A stretch of 12,419 bases of DNA from Spirochaetaceae bacterium (GTDB taxonomy: Bacteria > Spirochaetota > Spirochaetia > Treponematales > Breznakiellaceae), in assembly GCA_031279965.1 (NCBI GenBank), contig JAITHM010000140.1, forward strand, positions 1 through 12,419, written 5' to 3'. Position 1 is the stretch's first letter. Every line of letters starts with the position of its first letter. The notes beneath the pieces are model-generated. The model was not told the DNA's origin. It ran no database searches and saw only the letters and a program-made list of their open reading frames with translations. The position numbers and the translations under genes were made by a program. Shown in pieces: positions 1 through 7,271 of this stretch.

Positions 1-110
1 TGGCAGCTCTGCCGCACGCCGTTATTGATATGAAACTCAAAGGTGGGGTAAGCCCCCGCCGCCGCCTTTTGCTCCCCCAGCCGAATCGCACACACCGCAT
101 TTTTTTTCAC
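1..110 (-). CDS. 5' end of an unrecognised protein-coding gene, truncated by the window edge
   Basis: A reading frame opens at a GTG (108-110) and stays open for 36 codons to the left edge. It has a purine-rich Shine-Dalgarno (AAGAGG) about 6 nt before the GTG and a plausible promoter further upstream (159-186), both arguing that it is real. The visible N-terminus is hydrophilic (begins MKKNAVCAIRLG and contains YPTFEFHINNGVR), with no signal peptide or membrane helix, so a cytoplasmic enzyme is more likely than a third transporter component. The phrase around FEFHI..GVR faintly recalls the start of some spirochaete GH13 (alpha-amylase family) proteins, but 36 residues are too few to name it. 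It lies 147 nt downstream of the permease gene, where dppC would normally be, and does not look like DppC. Confidence 0.55.
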   Translation of the reverse strand, partial: MKKNAVCAIRLGEQKAAAGAYPTFEFHINNGVRQSC

Positions 111-158
111 CGCCGCCTCTTATCATTATGGTAACATACTCAAGCAAGGAGCGCAAGT

Positions 159-186
159 ATTTTATCCGTACTCGAAGGGAAATCAA
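159..186 (-). promoter_or_regulatory. Sigma70-type promoter for the left-edge gene
   Basis: On the minus strand, TTGATT (181-186) is followed after 16 nt by TAAAAT (159-164). These match the -35 consensus at 4 of 6 and the -10 at 5 of 6. Transcription would begin near 152, giving a leader of about 40 nt with a Shine-Dalgarno before the GTG at 110. This suggests the edge gene is transcribed on its own and not only by read-through from the transporter genes. Confidence 0.45.
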
Positions 187-257
187 TTTTTATTGTGGCG
201 TAAAAGCAGTAAAACAGACACAGCAGCCTGTAATAGCAGGCATCAGTTGGTTAATAT

Positions 258-1271
258 TTAAAGTTTAACGCGGGGGTCGATAAAGACAAGCGCTATGTCA
301 ACAATGATATTGGTAATGATGAAAAAAAGCGCAACAACAAAAGTTACCGCCATGGTTACAGGATAATCATTGGACAGAATCGCCTGCGATGTCCAACGTC
401 CAAGCCCCGGCCAACTAAATATAGACTCGATAAGAAACGACGAAGTAAGAGAATCAGCAAAGATAAGACCCAGCGAGGTAAGCGAAGCAGGTGCAGCGTT
501 TTTCAGCCCATAAATAAAAATGCGCCGTCCTGAAGAGATTCCCAGCGAGGTAAGGAAACGGTTGTGTTCTGAAGCAAGCGTTTCCAACATTGACGAACGC
601 AGCATTTTGATAATAAGCCCCAACGGATAAGCTGCCATAACCAGTGAGGGCAGCAAAATATGGGCCAACGCATCGCCAAAAAAAATAAAATTACCCTGGA
701 GCAAAGAGTCAACAAGGAAAAAACCGGTAATTGATGTTATGGGATGAAGCAGCGAAATCTGAGTGCTTACCCGTTCGCCTAGTGGAAGAAATTGCAGCGT
801 TTTAAAAAAGAGCATCTGAAGTATCATGGCAAGCCAGAACACAGGTATCGAAACGCCTCCTATCGATATAACTCGGATGAGCCTATCAATCCAAGTGTCT
901 TTCTTTATCGCGGCGCATACTCCCAGAGGAATTGCCAGAATCAGCGCAATAACCACTCCAACCAGCGTAAGTTCCATAGTTGCTACAAAAAATCCGGCAA
1001 GTTCAGACCGCACCGGCTGATGTGTGCGGAGTGAATAGCCCCAGTGGCCAGAAAGAAGATCTTTTACATAATAGATGTATTGAAGCGGAAGCGGTTTATC
1101 AAGGCCAAGCTCAATTTTTGCACGTTCAATTTGTTCGACTGTAGCACGGGGACCAACCCACAGCGCGGCAGGATTCGAAGGCACTGTCCGCGCTATAACA
1201 AAGGTTACCACCGAAACTCCAATCAGAACGAAGAAACCTTGAGCAAGCCGTTGGAGTAAATAATTCAGCAT
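258..1271 (-). CDS. DppB/OppB-family ABC transporter permease
   Basis: Integral membrane permease of the peptide/nickel ABC import family, which forms half of the transmembrane channel. At 337 aa the length is normal. The N-terminal helix (about 9-28) is followed by the periplasmic segment typical of DppB proteins (LGLDKPLPLQY near 55-65; GHWGYSLRTHQPV near 75-87). Further helices lie at about 96-122, 132-157, 200-222, 263-283 and 307-331. The cytoplasmic EAA loop (235-262) ends in the conserved SWPGLGR (286-292), and the protein ends with the family-typical DPRVKL. The usual ARAKG core of the EAA loop reads LTSLG here, so contact with the ATPase may be altered. It starts 20 nt after the substrate-binding protein gene and should be co-transcribed with it. 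No partner permease (DppC) or ATPases follow within the window. Family assignment is certain; the substrate is not. Confidence 0.93.
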   Translation of the reverse strand: MLNYLLQRLAQGFFVLIGVSVVTFVIARTVPSNPAALWVGPRATVEQIERAKIELGLDKPLPLQYIYYVKDLLSGHWGYSLRTHQPVRSELAGFFVATMELTLVGVVIALILAIPLGVCAAIKKDTWIDRLIRVISIGGVSIPVFWLAMILQMLFFKTLQFLPLGERVSTQISLLHPITSITGFFLVDSLLQGNFIFFGDALAHILLPSLVMAAYPLGLIIKMLRSSMLETLASEHNRFLTSLGISSGRRIFIYGLKNAAPASLTSLGLIFADSLTSSFLIESIFSWPGLGRWTSQAILSNDYPVTMAVTFVVALFFIITNIIVDIALVFIDPRVKL

Positions 1272-1291
1272 GGCCTTTTACCTGCCCAAAC

Positions 1292-2869
1292 TTACTCCCG
1301 CCATGTGTTGTAGAAAAACACAACGCCGGTGTAGTAAGGATTTGCTTTGTGTCCTGCGAAATTTTTACGGATGCCAAATGCGCCGTTTGTATCAAAAAGA
1401 GCAACGCCGGGCACATCACGAATAAGAATTTCCTGGGCGCGTTTATAGAGTGATACAGCCTCCTCGCGGTTGGTGCCGGCAATACGCCGCGCCCGGTCAA
1501 TAATTTCGTCAAATTCGCTGTTACTATAATAACTCAGGTTCAGGTTGATGGCTTCCTCTGTCCGGTACCCCATACTAATAAGATTGTACGGATCAGCATA
1601 GGTTGGCCAGTAGAGTGTAAGAAAAAGGTCCTGTCGCCGGGAAATATCGTCTGTTTTGGCAAGATCCCACTGCGCTTCCCAGGTCATTGCCTGAAGCCGC
1701 AGATCTATACCTACACTGGCAAAGCTTGACTTCATGATTTCGGCAACCTGCCGTTCGGTATCGTCGCTTGCCACATATGTCAGCGTTAACGAAAGCTTCC
1801 CAACGCCCGCTTCGGCAAGAAGACGGCGCGCTTCCTCAGGATTGTAAGAGTAAGTAAAAAGAGATTTATCGTGTCCCCATAGACCCTGCGGGATATATCC
1901 GTACGATTGCCGCGCCATTCCTTCCATCATCATGATGATATCTTCGTAGGGAATTGCCCAGGCAAGCGCCTTGCGCACACGCACATCGTTCAGCGGCGCT
2001 TTTTTCGTGTTCATTTGAAGGGTAAGGTTTTCAAATTTTTCCGCATCATCAACAACAAATTTTGAATTTGTACGGACGACGGCAAGTTGCTCAGGAAGCA
2101 GGCCGGCGGCAATATCGGCATCGCCGCCTTCAAGCTGAAGCTCACGGGTTGTTGCCTCTGGCGTTGTTTTAAAAACAATCATGCCGAAATTTCGTTTATG
2201 CCAGCCGCCCCAATAATCGGGGAACCAGGCAAGCACCACTTCGGCGTCGGGCGTCCAGCGCTGCACCATGTAAGGGCCGCTTCCTGCGTCGTTGCCTTCA
2301 GAAAACCACTCTTCACCGTGCTGTTCAGCGGCATCTACATCAAAAATATATGCACCATAGGCTGACGATACTAAATGCTCAAAATCATCCGCAAATTTAA
2401 GCTTAAACCGGACGGTCAGCGGATCAACAACAGTTATTTCATCAAGACAATCCCACAATTCAATCGCCCCCATACCGCGTTCAATCAGGCGTTCAATCGA
2501 CTTTTTGACGATTTCGGCTGTCAGCGTATTGCCTGTATGGAAGCGTACGCCATCGCGTAGTTTGAATGTCCATTCAAGTCCGTCAGCGGATTTTTCGTAT
2601 TGTTCGGCAAGAATTGGGGCAAATCGCTGCTCGTGAAAGTCATAACGCAGAAGAGTCTCATAGACATTTTGAAAAACGATAACTTCGTCACTCAGCGTAT
2701 CGCTTGGATCCCAAATAACCATTGGATCAGAAAACACACTGTAAATTACAGCTCCGCCCTCAGGGGCGCCTTCAATAGCGGCGTTTTGTGCGGTTTTCCG
2801 GCACCCAGCCACAGACACGGCAATAAGCCCTGCAAGGCTTATTGCAATAACAGGATGTAGTTTTTTCAT
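1292..2869 (-). CDS. Peptide/nickel-type ABC transporter substrate-binding lipoprotein (SBP family 5)
   Basis: Extracytoplasmic binding protein of the OppA/DppA/NikA family, 525 aa, a normal length. A lipoprotein signal peptide starts MKKLHP and reaches the lipobox SVAGC with the lipidated Cys at residue 23, so the mature protein is membrane-anchored. Family features follow in order: the ADGLEWTFKLRDGVRFHTG region (near 114-132), where bound-substrate proteins of this family carry their signature; LNDVRVRKALAWAI in the hinge region; NPEEARRLLAEAGV; and a C-terminal lobe ending in NTWRE. The gene leads a two-gene operon with a DppB-type permease. The start is fixed by the signal peptide, yet the only Shine-Dalgarno-like bases (AGGA) lie one base from the ATG, too close to work normally. 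The ligand cannot be inferred; di- or oligopeptides are the family default. Confidence 0.93.
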   Translation of the reverse strand: MKKLHPVIAISLAGLIAVSVAGCRKTAQNAAIEGAPEGGAVIYSVFSDPMVIWDPSDTLSDEVIVFQNVYETLLRYDFHEQRFAPILAEQYEKSADGLEWTFKLRDGVRFHTGNTLTAEIVKKSIERLIERGMGAIELWDCLDEITVVDPLTVRFKLKFADDFEHLVSSAYGAYIFDVDAAEQHGEEWFSEGNDAGSGPYMVQRWTPDAEVVLAWFPDYWGGWHKRNFGMIVFKTTPEATTRELQLEGGDADIAAGLLPEQLAVVRTNSKFVVDDAEKFENLTLQMNTKKAPLNDVRVRKALAWAIPYEDIIMMMEGMARQSYGYIPQGLWGHDKSLFTYSYNPEEARRLLAEAGVGKLSLTLTYVASDDTERQVAEIMKSSFASVGIDLRLQAMTWEAQWDLAKTDDISRRQDLFLTLYWPTYADPYNLISMGYRTEEAINLNLSYYSNSEFDEIIDRARRIAGTNREEAVSLYKRAQEILIRDVPGVALFDTNGAFGIRKNFAGHKANPYYTGVVFFYNTWRE

Positions 2870-2874
2870 TTCCT

Positions 2875-2905
2875 ATAGTATCGGCAGATTTGCAGGTTTC
2901 GTCAA
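2875..2905 (-). promoter_or_regulatory. Promoter of the substrate-binding protein/permease operon
   Basis: On the minus strand TTGACG (2900-2905) matches the -35 consensus at 5 of 6. It is followed by GATACT at 17 nt (2877-2882) or the overlapping TACTAT at 19 nt (2875-2880), each matching the -10 at 4 of 6. With either choice, transcription would begin within about one base of the ATG at 2869, giving an mRNA with essentially no leader. The 131-bp gap to the divergent gene at 3001 contains no other feature I can support. Confidence 0.4.
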
Positions 2906-2985
2906 TTGCAAATCGGAATACACCAGCCGTTCCACGATATATCACTTTTTGAATTGCTGACTGGCTGTCCTCTCTGTGCTGTCGC

Positions 2986-2994
2986 TGATATGAT
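2986..2994 (+). promoter_or_regulatory. Extended -10 promoter for the small Cys protein/cca operon
   Basis: The string TGATATGAT has the TGn extension directly before TATGAT, a 5-of-6 match to the -10 consensus. No good -35 is visible 16-18 nt upstream, as is usual for extended -10 promoters. Six bases separate the -10 box from the ATG at 3001, so the predicted first transcribed base is the start codon itself. There is no Shine-Dalgarno in front of that ATG. Confidence 0.4.
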
Positions 2995-3000
2995 TGAATC

Positions 3001-3216
3001 ATGATTGATATTGTCATCGGAAATCAACCTGAAAAATCACGGCGCCGCGTGCCGGATTGCCTCTGTTGTGTTCATTTTAAGGTAAGCTGGGACGCTGATT
3101 TTCCCCGTTCATGCGAAATATTCACGATAAAATCGCGGAATATGCCTTCAATTGAAGTGCTTAATGCAACCGGTAGGCATTGTCCGGCTTTTGTTAAAAA
3201 AGAAGGGCTCCGGTAA
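3001..3216 (+). CDS. Small conserved Cys-rich protein, probable zinc-binding, upstream of cca
   Basis: A 71-aa soluble protein of unknown function. Four cysteines look like a metal site: C20 and C23 (with an extra C22), C38 and C61. The core reads CCVHFKVSWDADFPRSCE, then IKSRNMPS and ATGRHCPAF. This matches a short family I recall from several bacterial phyla, with the pattern CxxC.H....W.P.FP..C..F..KS...P...V....G..C..F, often called hypothetical or mislabelled as a uracil-DNA glycosylase; that recollection is unverified. A stop codon lies two codons before the ATG, so this is the furthest upstream possible start, and no Shine-Dalgarno precedes it. The gene ends in TAATG, sharing one base with the cca start, so the two are probably translationally coupled. 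Being real is likely from the family pattern; the function is open. Confidence 0.75.
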   Translation: MIDIVIGNQPEKSRRRVPDCLCCVHFKVSWDADFPRSCEIFTIKSRNMPSIEVLNATGRHCPAFVKKEGLR

Positions 3217-4577
3217 TGTTTTTTTCTCTGAAGGCGAAAAAAATACCGGTTCCACCGTTTGTCCAGGAAATCGCCGCTGTATTCCAGGAACAGGGAAAAC
3301 AGGCCTATTTAGTCGGTGGTGCTGTGCGTGATCTTGTCCGGGGAAAAGCCGCGTCGGATTGGGATATTGCCACCGATGCACTAACTGGAGAAGTAAGCGC
3401 AATGTTTCGGCATGTGCTTCCTACCGGCATTAAACACGGTACGGTTACTGTTCTGTATAAAGGCCGTGCGTTTGAGGTTACAACATTTAGAACAGAAGCT
3501 GATTATCGTGATGGCCGCAGACCGGATACGGTATATTTTACCGCAAATATTGAAGATGATCTTGCCCGTCGTGATTTTACGATGAACGCGATAGCGGCTA
3601 CACTGCCCAAAGGAACGCTTGTTGATCCTTTCGGCGGCAGGGATGATATTGCCAAGCGCGTAATCCGGTGTGTGGGGGTGCCGGAAGAACGTTTTAGTGA
3701 AGATGGCCTGCGGCCGCTCCGTGCGCTTCGTTTTGCCGCGACACTCGGGTTTTCTCTGGATAAAACTCTTCTTGACGCGATCGCCTCGCGGCTGGATGTT
3801 ACCGCACGTGTATCCTGGGAGCGTATTCATGATGAATTCGAAAAAATCATCATGTCGCCTGATCCTGCCGTGGCACTTGCCGCAATGAAAACAACAGGGC
3901 TTCTTGCCCGTATTCTGCCGGAATTGGCCGCCTGCGTGAATGTTGAACAAAAAGGGTATCATCAATTTGACGTGTTTACCCATTCCGTTATGGCCTGTGC
4001 CTATGCGGCGGCGCATAATATGAGCCAAACTGTCCGTCTTGCGGCGCTCTTCCATGATATTGGGAAGCCGCTCTGCGCCCGCCGTGATGAACAAGGAATT
4101 TGGACGTTTTATAATCATGAGCGGGAATCGGCGCGCTGCACACGAAAGCTTCTTGTCAGACTCCGGTTTCCCAGTGCGGTGATTGATGATGTGGTTCACC
4201 TTATTGAAGAGCACATGTTCAATTATGATGAGAGCTGGAGCGCCGCTGCGGTCCGCCGCTTTCTTATTCGGGTTGGCGAAGAACATCTTTCCGCGCTTTT
4301 TGCACTGCGCGCTGCCGATAGTTTTGGTACGGCTGGTCATGCGCCGCCGCCCGGTTTTCTGGCGGCATTTCAGCAAAAAATTGATCTTGTGCGGGCAAAG
4401 AGCAGCGCGCTTTCACTTAAGTCACTTGCAGTAAATGGCCGTGATCTTATCGCTCTGGGGATACCGGCAGGCCGGCGGCTTGGCGTGGTTCTTCACGAAC
4501 TGCTTAATGCGGTGCTCGAAGATCCTGCCCTCAATACTCGTGAAAAACTTCTTGAAATTGCCCGAAATTTCGTATAA
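3216..4577 (+). CDS. cca: CCA tRNA nucleotidyltransferase (class II, with HD domain)
   Basis: Adds or repairs the 3'-terminal CCA of tRNAs in the cytoplasm. The 453-aa protein has the class II nucleotidyltransferase head: LVGGAVRDLVRG (32-43), the catalytic pair D48 and D50 in SDWDIATDA, the flexible loop with DYRDGRRPDTVYF (96-108), RRDFTMNAIA (118-127), and the nucleotide-selecting segment EERFSEDGLRPLRALRF (157-173). A metal-dependent HD domain follows, with H256, HD at 280-281 in LAALFHDIGKP, and H301. Because the flexible loop is intact, full CCA or A-adding activity is more likely than CC-adding only. A poly(A) polymerase is the alternative, but the TGIKHGTVTV motif (70-79) favours CCA. 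The start overlaps the upstream stop (TAATG), and AGAAGG lies about 10 nt before the ATG. Confidence 0.93.
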   Translation: MFFSLKAKKIPVPPFVQEIAAVFQEQGKQAYLVGGAVRDLVRGKAASDWDIATDALTGEVSAMFRHVLPTGIKHGTVTVLYKGRAFEVTTFRTEADYRDGRRPDTVYFTANIEDDLARRDFTMNAIAATLPKGTLVDPFGGRDDIAKRVIRCVGVPEERFSEDGLRPLRALRFAATLGFSLDKTLLDAIASRLDVTARVSWERIHDEFEKIIMSPDPAVALAAMKTTGLLARILPELAACVNVEQKGYHQFDVFTHSVMACAYAAAHNMSQTVRLAALFHDIGKPLCARRDEQGIWTFYNHERESARCTRKLLVRLRFPSAVIDDVVHLIEEHMFNYDESWSAAAVRRFLIRVGEEHLSALFALRAADSFGTAGHAPPPGFLAAFQQKIDLVRAKSSALSLKSLAVNGRDLIALGIPAGRRLGVVLHELLNAVLEDPALNTREKLLEIARNFV

Positions 4578-4622
4578 CATACGTCTATTACGTTACGGTG
4601 ACATTAATAAAGTGGAGATATT

Positions 4623-5597
4623 ATGAAAATTGTAGAAAAACTCGGAACGCTTGCGGGAAAGTATATGGCAATCATTGTTGTCGTGATTGCTGCATTGGCT
4701 TTGTTTGTGCCCTCAGCATTGCAATGGATAAAAACAAGCTGGATAAATACATTGCTTGGCATTGTCATGTTTGGCATGGGGCTTACACTCAAAGCAACGG
4801 ATTTTAAGATTGTGTTTGCTCAGCCCAAAAATGTTATTGCAGGTGTTTTGGCGCAATTCATGGTAATGCCCGCACTGGCATTCCTTTTGACTATAGCATT
4901 TAATCTTCCGCCGGAACTTGCAGTGGGCGTTATTTTGGTCGGTTCCGCTCCTGGCGGCACATCATCAAATGTTATGACGTATCTTGCCAAAGGTGATGTT
5001 GCGCTTTCAGTTTGTATGACGGCAATCTCAACTTTACTTGCGCCCTTGGTTACTCCGGCGTTAATTCTGCTTCTTGCCGGTGAAAAAATTGAAGTAAATT
5101 ATATCAGCATGTTTTTATCAATTATCAAAGTTGTAATTTTACCCATTGCACTGGGGGTCGCCTTTACGCGGTTTTTCGGCAAAATTACCGCACGGCTCAC
5201 CTGTATACTGCCGTTGATTTCGCTTATCGCTATTGTGATGATTGTTGCCGCTGTGGTCGCTGCGAACTCTGCGCGAATTATGACAAGCGGCATGTTGATT
5301 GCCCTTGTTGTCATTTGCCATAACCTGCTTGGTTATGCGACAGGATATGTGTTTGCGAAGCTTTGCAGAATGAACAACGCCCAGCGCAACACGATTGCAA
5401 TTGAAGTTGGCATGCAAAATTCAGGACTTGCTACAGCACTTGCAGCAACCCATTATGCCGCTATGCCTCTTGCGGCAATACCCGGAGCGCTTTTTAGCGT
5501 GTGGCATAATATTTCTGGTTCAATTGTTGCCAATGTGATGGCACTGCGTTTCAATGCCAGAAAAGCGCGGGAGGATGCGGCAGCTAATAACCCCTGA
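4623..5597 (+). CDS. Bile acid:sodium symporter (BASS) family transporter
   Basis: Sodium-coupled importer of organic anions in the inner membrane. The 324-aa protein shows about nine or ten hydrophobic segments. The family signature GSAPGGTSSN (107-116) is followed by YLAKGDVALSV, and EVGMQNSGLATAL (261-273) carries the E..xxx..Q pair (E261, Q265) used to bind sodium in the crystallised bacterial ASBT homologues. Bacterial members related to this one are linked to pantothenate, ketopantoate, pyruvate or bile acids, so the substrate is left open. A good Shine-Dalgarno (GGAG, 5 nt before the ATG) precedes it. It lies 45 nt after cca with no clear terminator between, so read-through from the cca operon is possible. 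Its last 14 nt overlap the 3' end of the convergent QueG-like gene. Confidence 0.92.
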   Translation: MKIVEKLGTLAGKYMAIIVVVIAALALFVPSALQWIKTSWINTLLGIVMFGMGLTLKATDFKIVFAQPKNVIAGVLAQFMVMPALAFLLTIAFNLPPELAVGVILVGSAPGGTSSNVMTYLAKGDVALSVCMTAISTLLAPLVTPALILLLAGEKIEVNYISMFLSIIKVVILPIALGVAFTRFFGKITARLTCILPLISLIAIVMIVAAVVAANSARIMTSGMLIALVVICHNLLGYATGYVFAKLCRMNNAQRNTIAIEVGMQNSGLATALAATHYAAMPLAAIPGALFSVWHNISGSIVANVMALRFNARKAREDAAANNP

Positions 5598-6453
5598 CAA
5601 TCTGGGCAGATGCACGGAGTACTGCCGGTGTAAGCCAGGAAAAGCCGAGTGCGGTACCCTTAAAACGGCGTTTAAGCTCATCATCGCTGGCGCTCAGTAT
5701 TTCACCGGCAGGAATAAGACAGGGGACAATGCCCAGCGCGGTTTCCACTCCCGGCACATGATGTTGATTATGCGGGCAATAACGCTGACATTCATCACAG
5801 CCATAAAGGCGCTGTCCCCAGTTATTGCAAACGGCGGCGGGTGGGTTTATGCCGTGCCCGCTCGCATACCATTGAATGCACATTTTAACAGTGATTTTTC
5901 CGTTAGCGCACACCGCTCCGGTAGGACAGGACACCGCACAGGGTGGGCTTTCAGCAGGGCAGGATGTGCAAAACGGGTAGGGTAATGAAGAAAGCGGCGG
6001 ATCTGCGGCAAGTTCAAAGGGCAGCGTCATTGAGGCAAGGATTACCCAGGATCCTGCTTCCGGTGTGATGATAAGACCGTGTTTTCCGCGGGCACCTAAC
6101 CCGCAGAGGACGGCGCTTTCCCGTTCATCAAGACAGATGGAATTACAAAAAATACGATAATCGGATTTTTCTCCTCCAAAGGCAGTGCGAATCAGGCGGG
6201 CAATGTTTTTAAGACGAAGTACCGCCTCGCGGTAATAGTGTGCGCGGGCAAAGCGGGCAATTTCGGCAAAGCCGGGCGGCGGTGCGGGAATCTCGGTAAC
6301 GGCATAGGGAAGCGCAGTCATGAGAAGAGAGTACGAAATATGCTGGTTAAGACCGGCCTTTTCTGCGGGAAACGGCGACAATATCCGGGAACGGACAAAG
6401 CCTGCTGTGAGTGCAGATTGAAGAATGTATTCTTTATTGGCCTTGACGGACAT
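5584..6453 (-). CDS. QueG-like double [4Fe-4S] cluster protein (epoxyqueuosine reductase family)
   Basis: The 289-aa protein has the QueG layout. The DUF1730-like part spans about 45-105, including ALPYAVTEIP and GFAEIARFARAHYYREAVL. The cobalamin-proximal segment CGLGARGKHGL...AGSW lies at 117-136. Two ferredoxin-like motifs follow: C162, C165, C172, C176-P and C192...C219-D-E-C222...C226-P. QueG reduces epoxyqueuosine to queuosine in tRNA using B12. Three points are unusual. Canonical QueG has CxxCxxCxxxCP in the first motif, but here six residues separate the second and third Cys. The catalytic Asp expected seven residues before the conserved ER aligns with N104. The C-terminal HEAT-like region of 370-390-aa enzymes is absent. 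It begins in a TAATG overlap with the YmdB gene, without a clear Shine-Dalgarno. It may be a divergent QueG or a related redox protein with another substrate. Confidence 0.82.
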   Translation of the reverse strand: MSVKANKEYILQSALTAGFVRSRILSPFPAEKAGLNQHISYSLLMTALPYAVTEIPAPPPGFAEIARFARAHYYREAVLRLKNIARLIRTAFGGEKSDYRIFCNSICLDERESAVLCGLGARGKHGLIITPEAGSWVILASMTLPFELAADPPLSSLPYPFCTSCPAESPPCAVSCPTGAVCANGKITVKMCIQWYASGHGINPPAAVCNNWGQRLYGCDECQRYCPHNQHHVPGVETALGIVPCLIPAGEILSASDDELKRRFKGTALGFSWLTPAVLRASAQIVRGY

Positions 6454-7271
6454 TAAAGGTTCCGTGCAAAACGTTCAATGGTAACAGGACGGCCTGTTGT
6501 TTTATCAAATGTAACAGCAATGCCTTGCGCCGCAGGTTGTGCCGTTGCACATTCCAGCTTAAAGAGCACTTGAGTGCGGGCACGTTCAAGACATAAAGCA
6601 CGGTCCATCCCAATGATGCCGTCTGTTGCACCGGTCATCCCCAGGTCGGTAATGTACGCGGTTCCGCCTGGCAGGATGCGTTCATCAGCAGTCTGAATAT
6701 GGGTGTGAGTTCCGGCAACTACAGCGGCGCGGCCATCCAAATAGAGTCCAAACGCTTCCTTCTCGCTGCCCGATTCAGCATGAAAATCAACAATAACAAC
6801 AGCAGGAAAGGGGGGGAGGCTCGCAAAGATTGAATCGAACGTACGAAACGGACAGTCGATGGGCGTCATGTATTCACGGCCTTGGAGGTTCATCACTGTC
6901 CAGACAAGACCGTCTTTTTCGAGGGTAACGACGCCTTTCCCTGGTATTTTTGCCGGCGGTGCTGTTCCACTCCAATAAACATCAGGATAATTTGCCGGAC
7001 GAAGAATACGCGGTTCTGTTTTAAGATAATCAAGAAATTCCCGTTTTTCCCAAATATGATTCCCTGATGTAATTACGTCGGCTCCAGCGGCAAAGATACG
7101 TTGCGCCTCTGTCTGCGTCATGCCAAAGCCGGCCGCTGCATTTTCGCCATTTACTACGATAAAATGTGCGTTGTAATCTCTTTTAAGGCCGTCAAGAAGT
7201 TTTTCCAGTGCACCAAGTCCTGCTTCACCGGTGACATCGCCCAACATCAGTAATGTTCGTGCGGCACTCAC
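6453..7271 (-). CDS. YmdB-family metallophosphoesterase (TIGR00282 type)
   Basis: Cytoplasmic di-metal phosphodiesterase, 272 aa. Residues matching the B. subtilis YmdB metal ligands are all visible: D12 in LGDVTG, E43 in NGENAAAGFG, N71 and H72 in SGNHIWEK, H164 in DFHAE, and H189 and H191 in GTHTHIQTADERIL. Spacing between ligands equals YmdB except for about ten extra residues before H164. The B. subtilis protein hydrolyses 2',3'-cyclic nucleotides and affects RNA turnover and multicellular behaviour; the same activity here is inferred. Translation starts at GTG (7269-7271), sharing four bases (GTGA) with the stop of the CDF gene, with GAGGG nine nt upstream. It ends by sharing one base with the QueG-like start. 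The overlaps imply one co-translated unit of CDF, YmdB and QueG-like protein. Confidence 0.93.
   Translation of the reverse strand: MSAARTLLMLGDVTGEAGLGALEKLLDGLKRDYNAHFIVVNGENAAAGFGMTQTEAQRIFAAGADVITSGNHIWEKREFLDYLKTEPRILRPANYPDVYWSGTAPPAKIPGKGVVTLEKDGLVWTVMNLQGREYMTPIDCPFRTFDSIFASLPPFPAVVIVDFHAESGSEKEAFGLYLDGRAAVVAGTHTHIQTADERILPGGTAYITDLGMTGATDGIIGMDRALCLERARTQVLFKLECATAQPAAQGIAVTFDKTTGRPVTIERFARNL

Noticed and set aside
226..241. Perfect 5-bp inverted repeat (GCCTG...CAGGC) downstream of the permease as a terminator
   Set aside because: The stem is short and no T-run follows on the minus strand, so I do not call it a terminator.
190..257. Short minus-strand frame after the permease (from an ATG at 242-244, about 17 codons) resembling a degenerate DppC first helix
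   Set aside because: It is too short, has no Shine-Dalgarno and no DppC motif beyond general hydrophobicity; it may be chance.
3381..4376. Long open frame (331 codons) on the strand opposite cca
   Set aside because: It is the shadow of a strongly supported gene; the product is Lys/Arg/Cys/His-rich with no recognisable domain.
4571..4583. Palindrome CGTAT-AAC-ATACG at the cca stop codon
   Set aside because: A five-pair stem without a following T-run fits chance; it does not look like a terminator or an operator.
5660..5677. Hairpin CTTAAA...TTTAAG beyond the BASS stop
   Set aside because: It is A/T-rich, lies inside the QueG-like coding region and has no terminal T-run.
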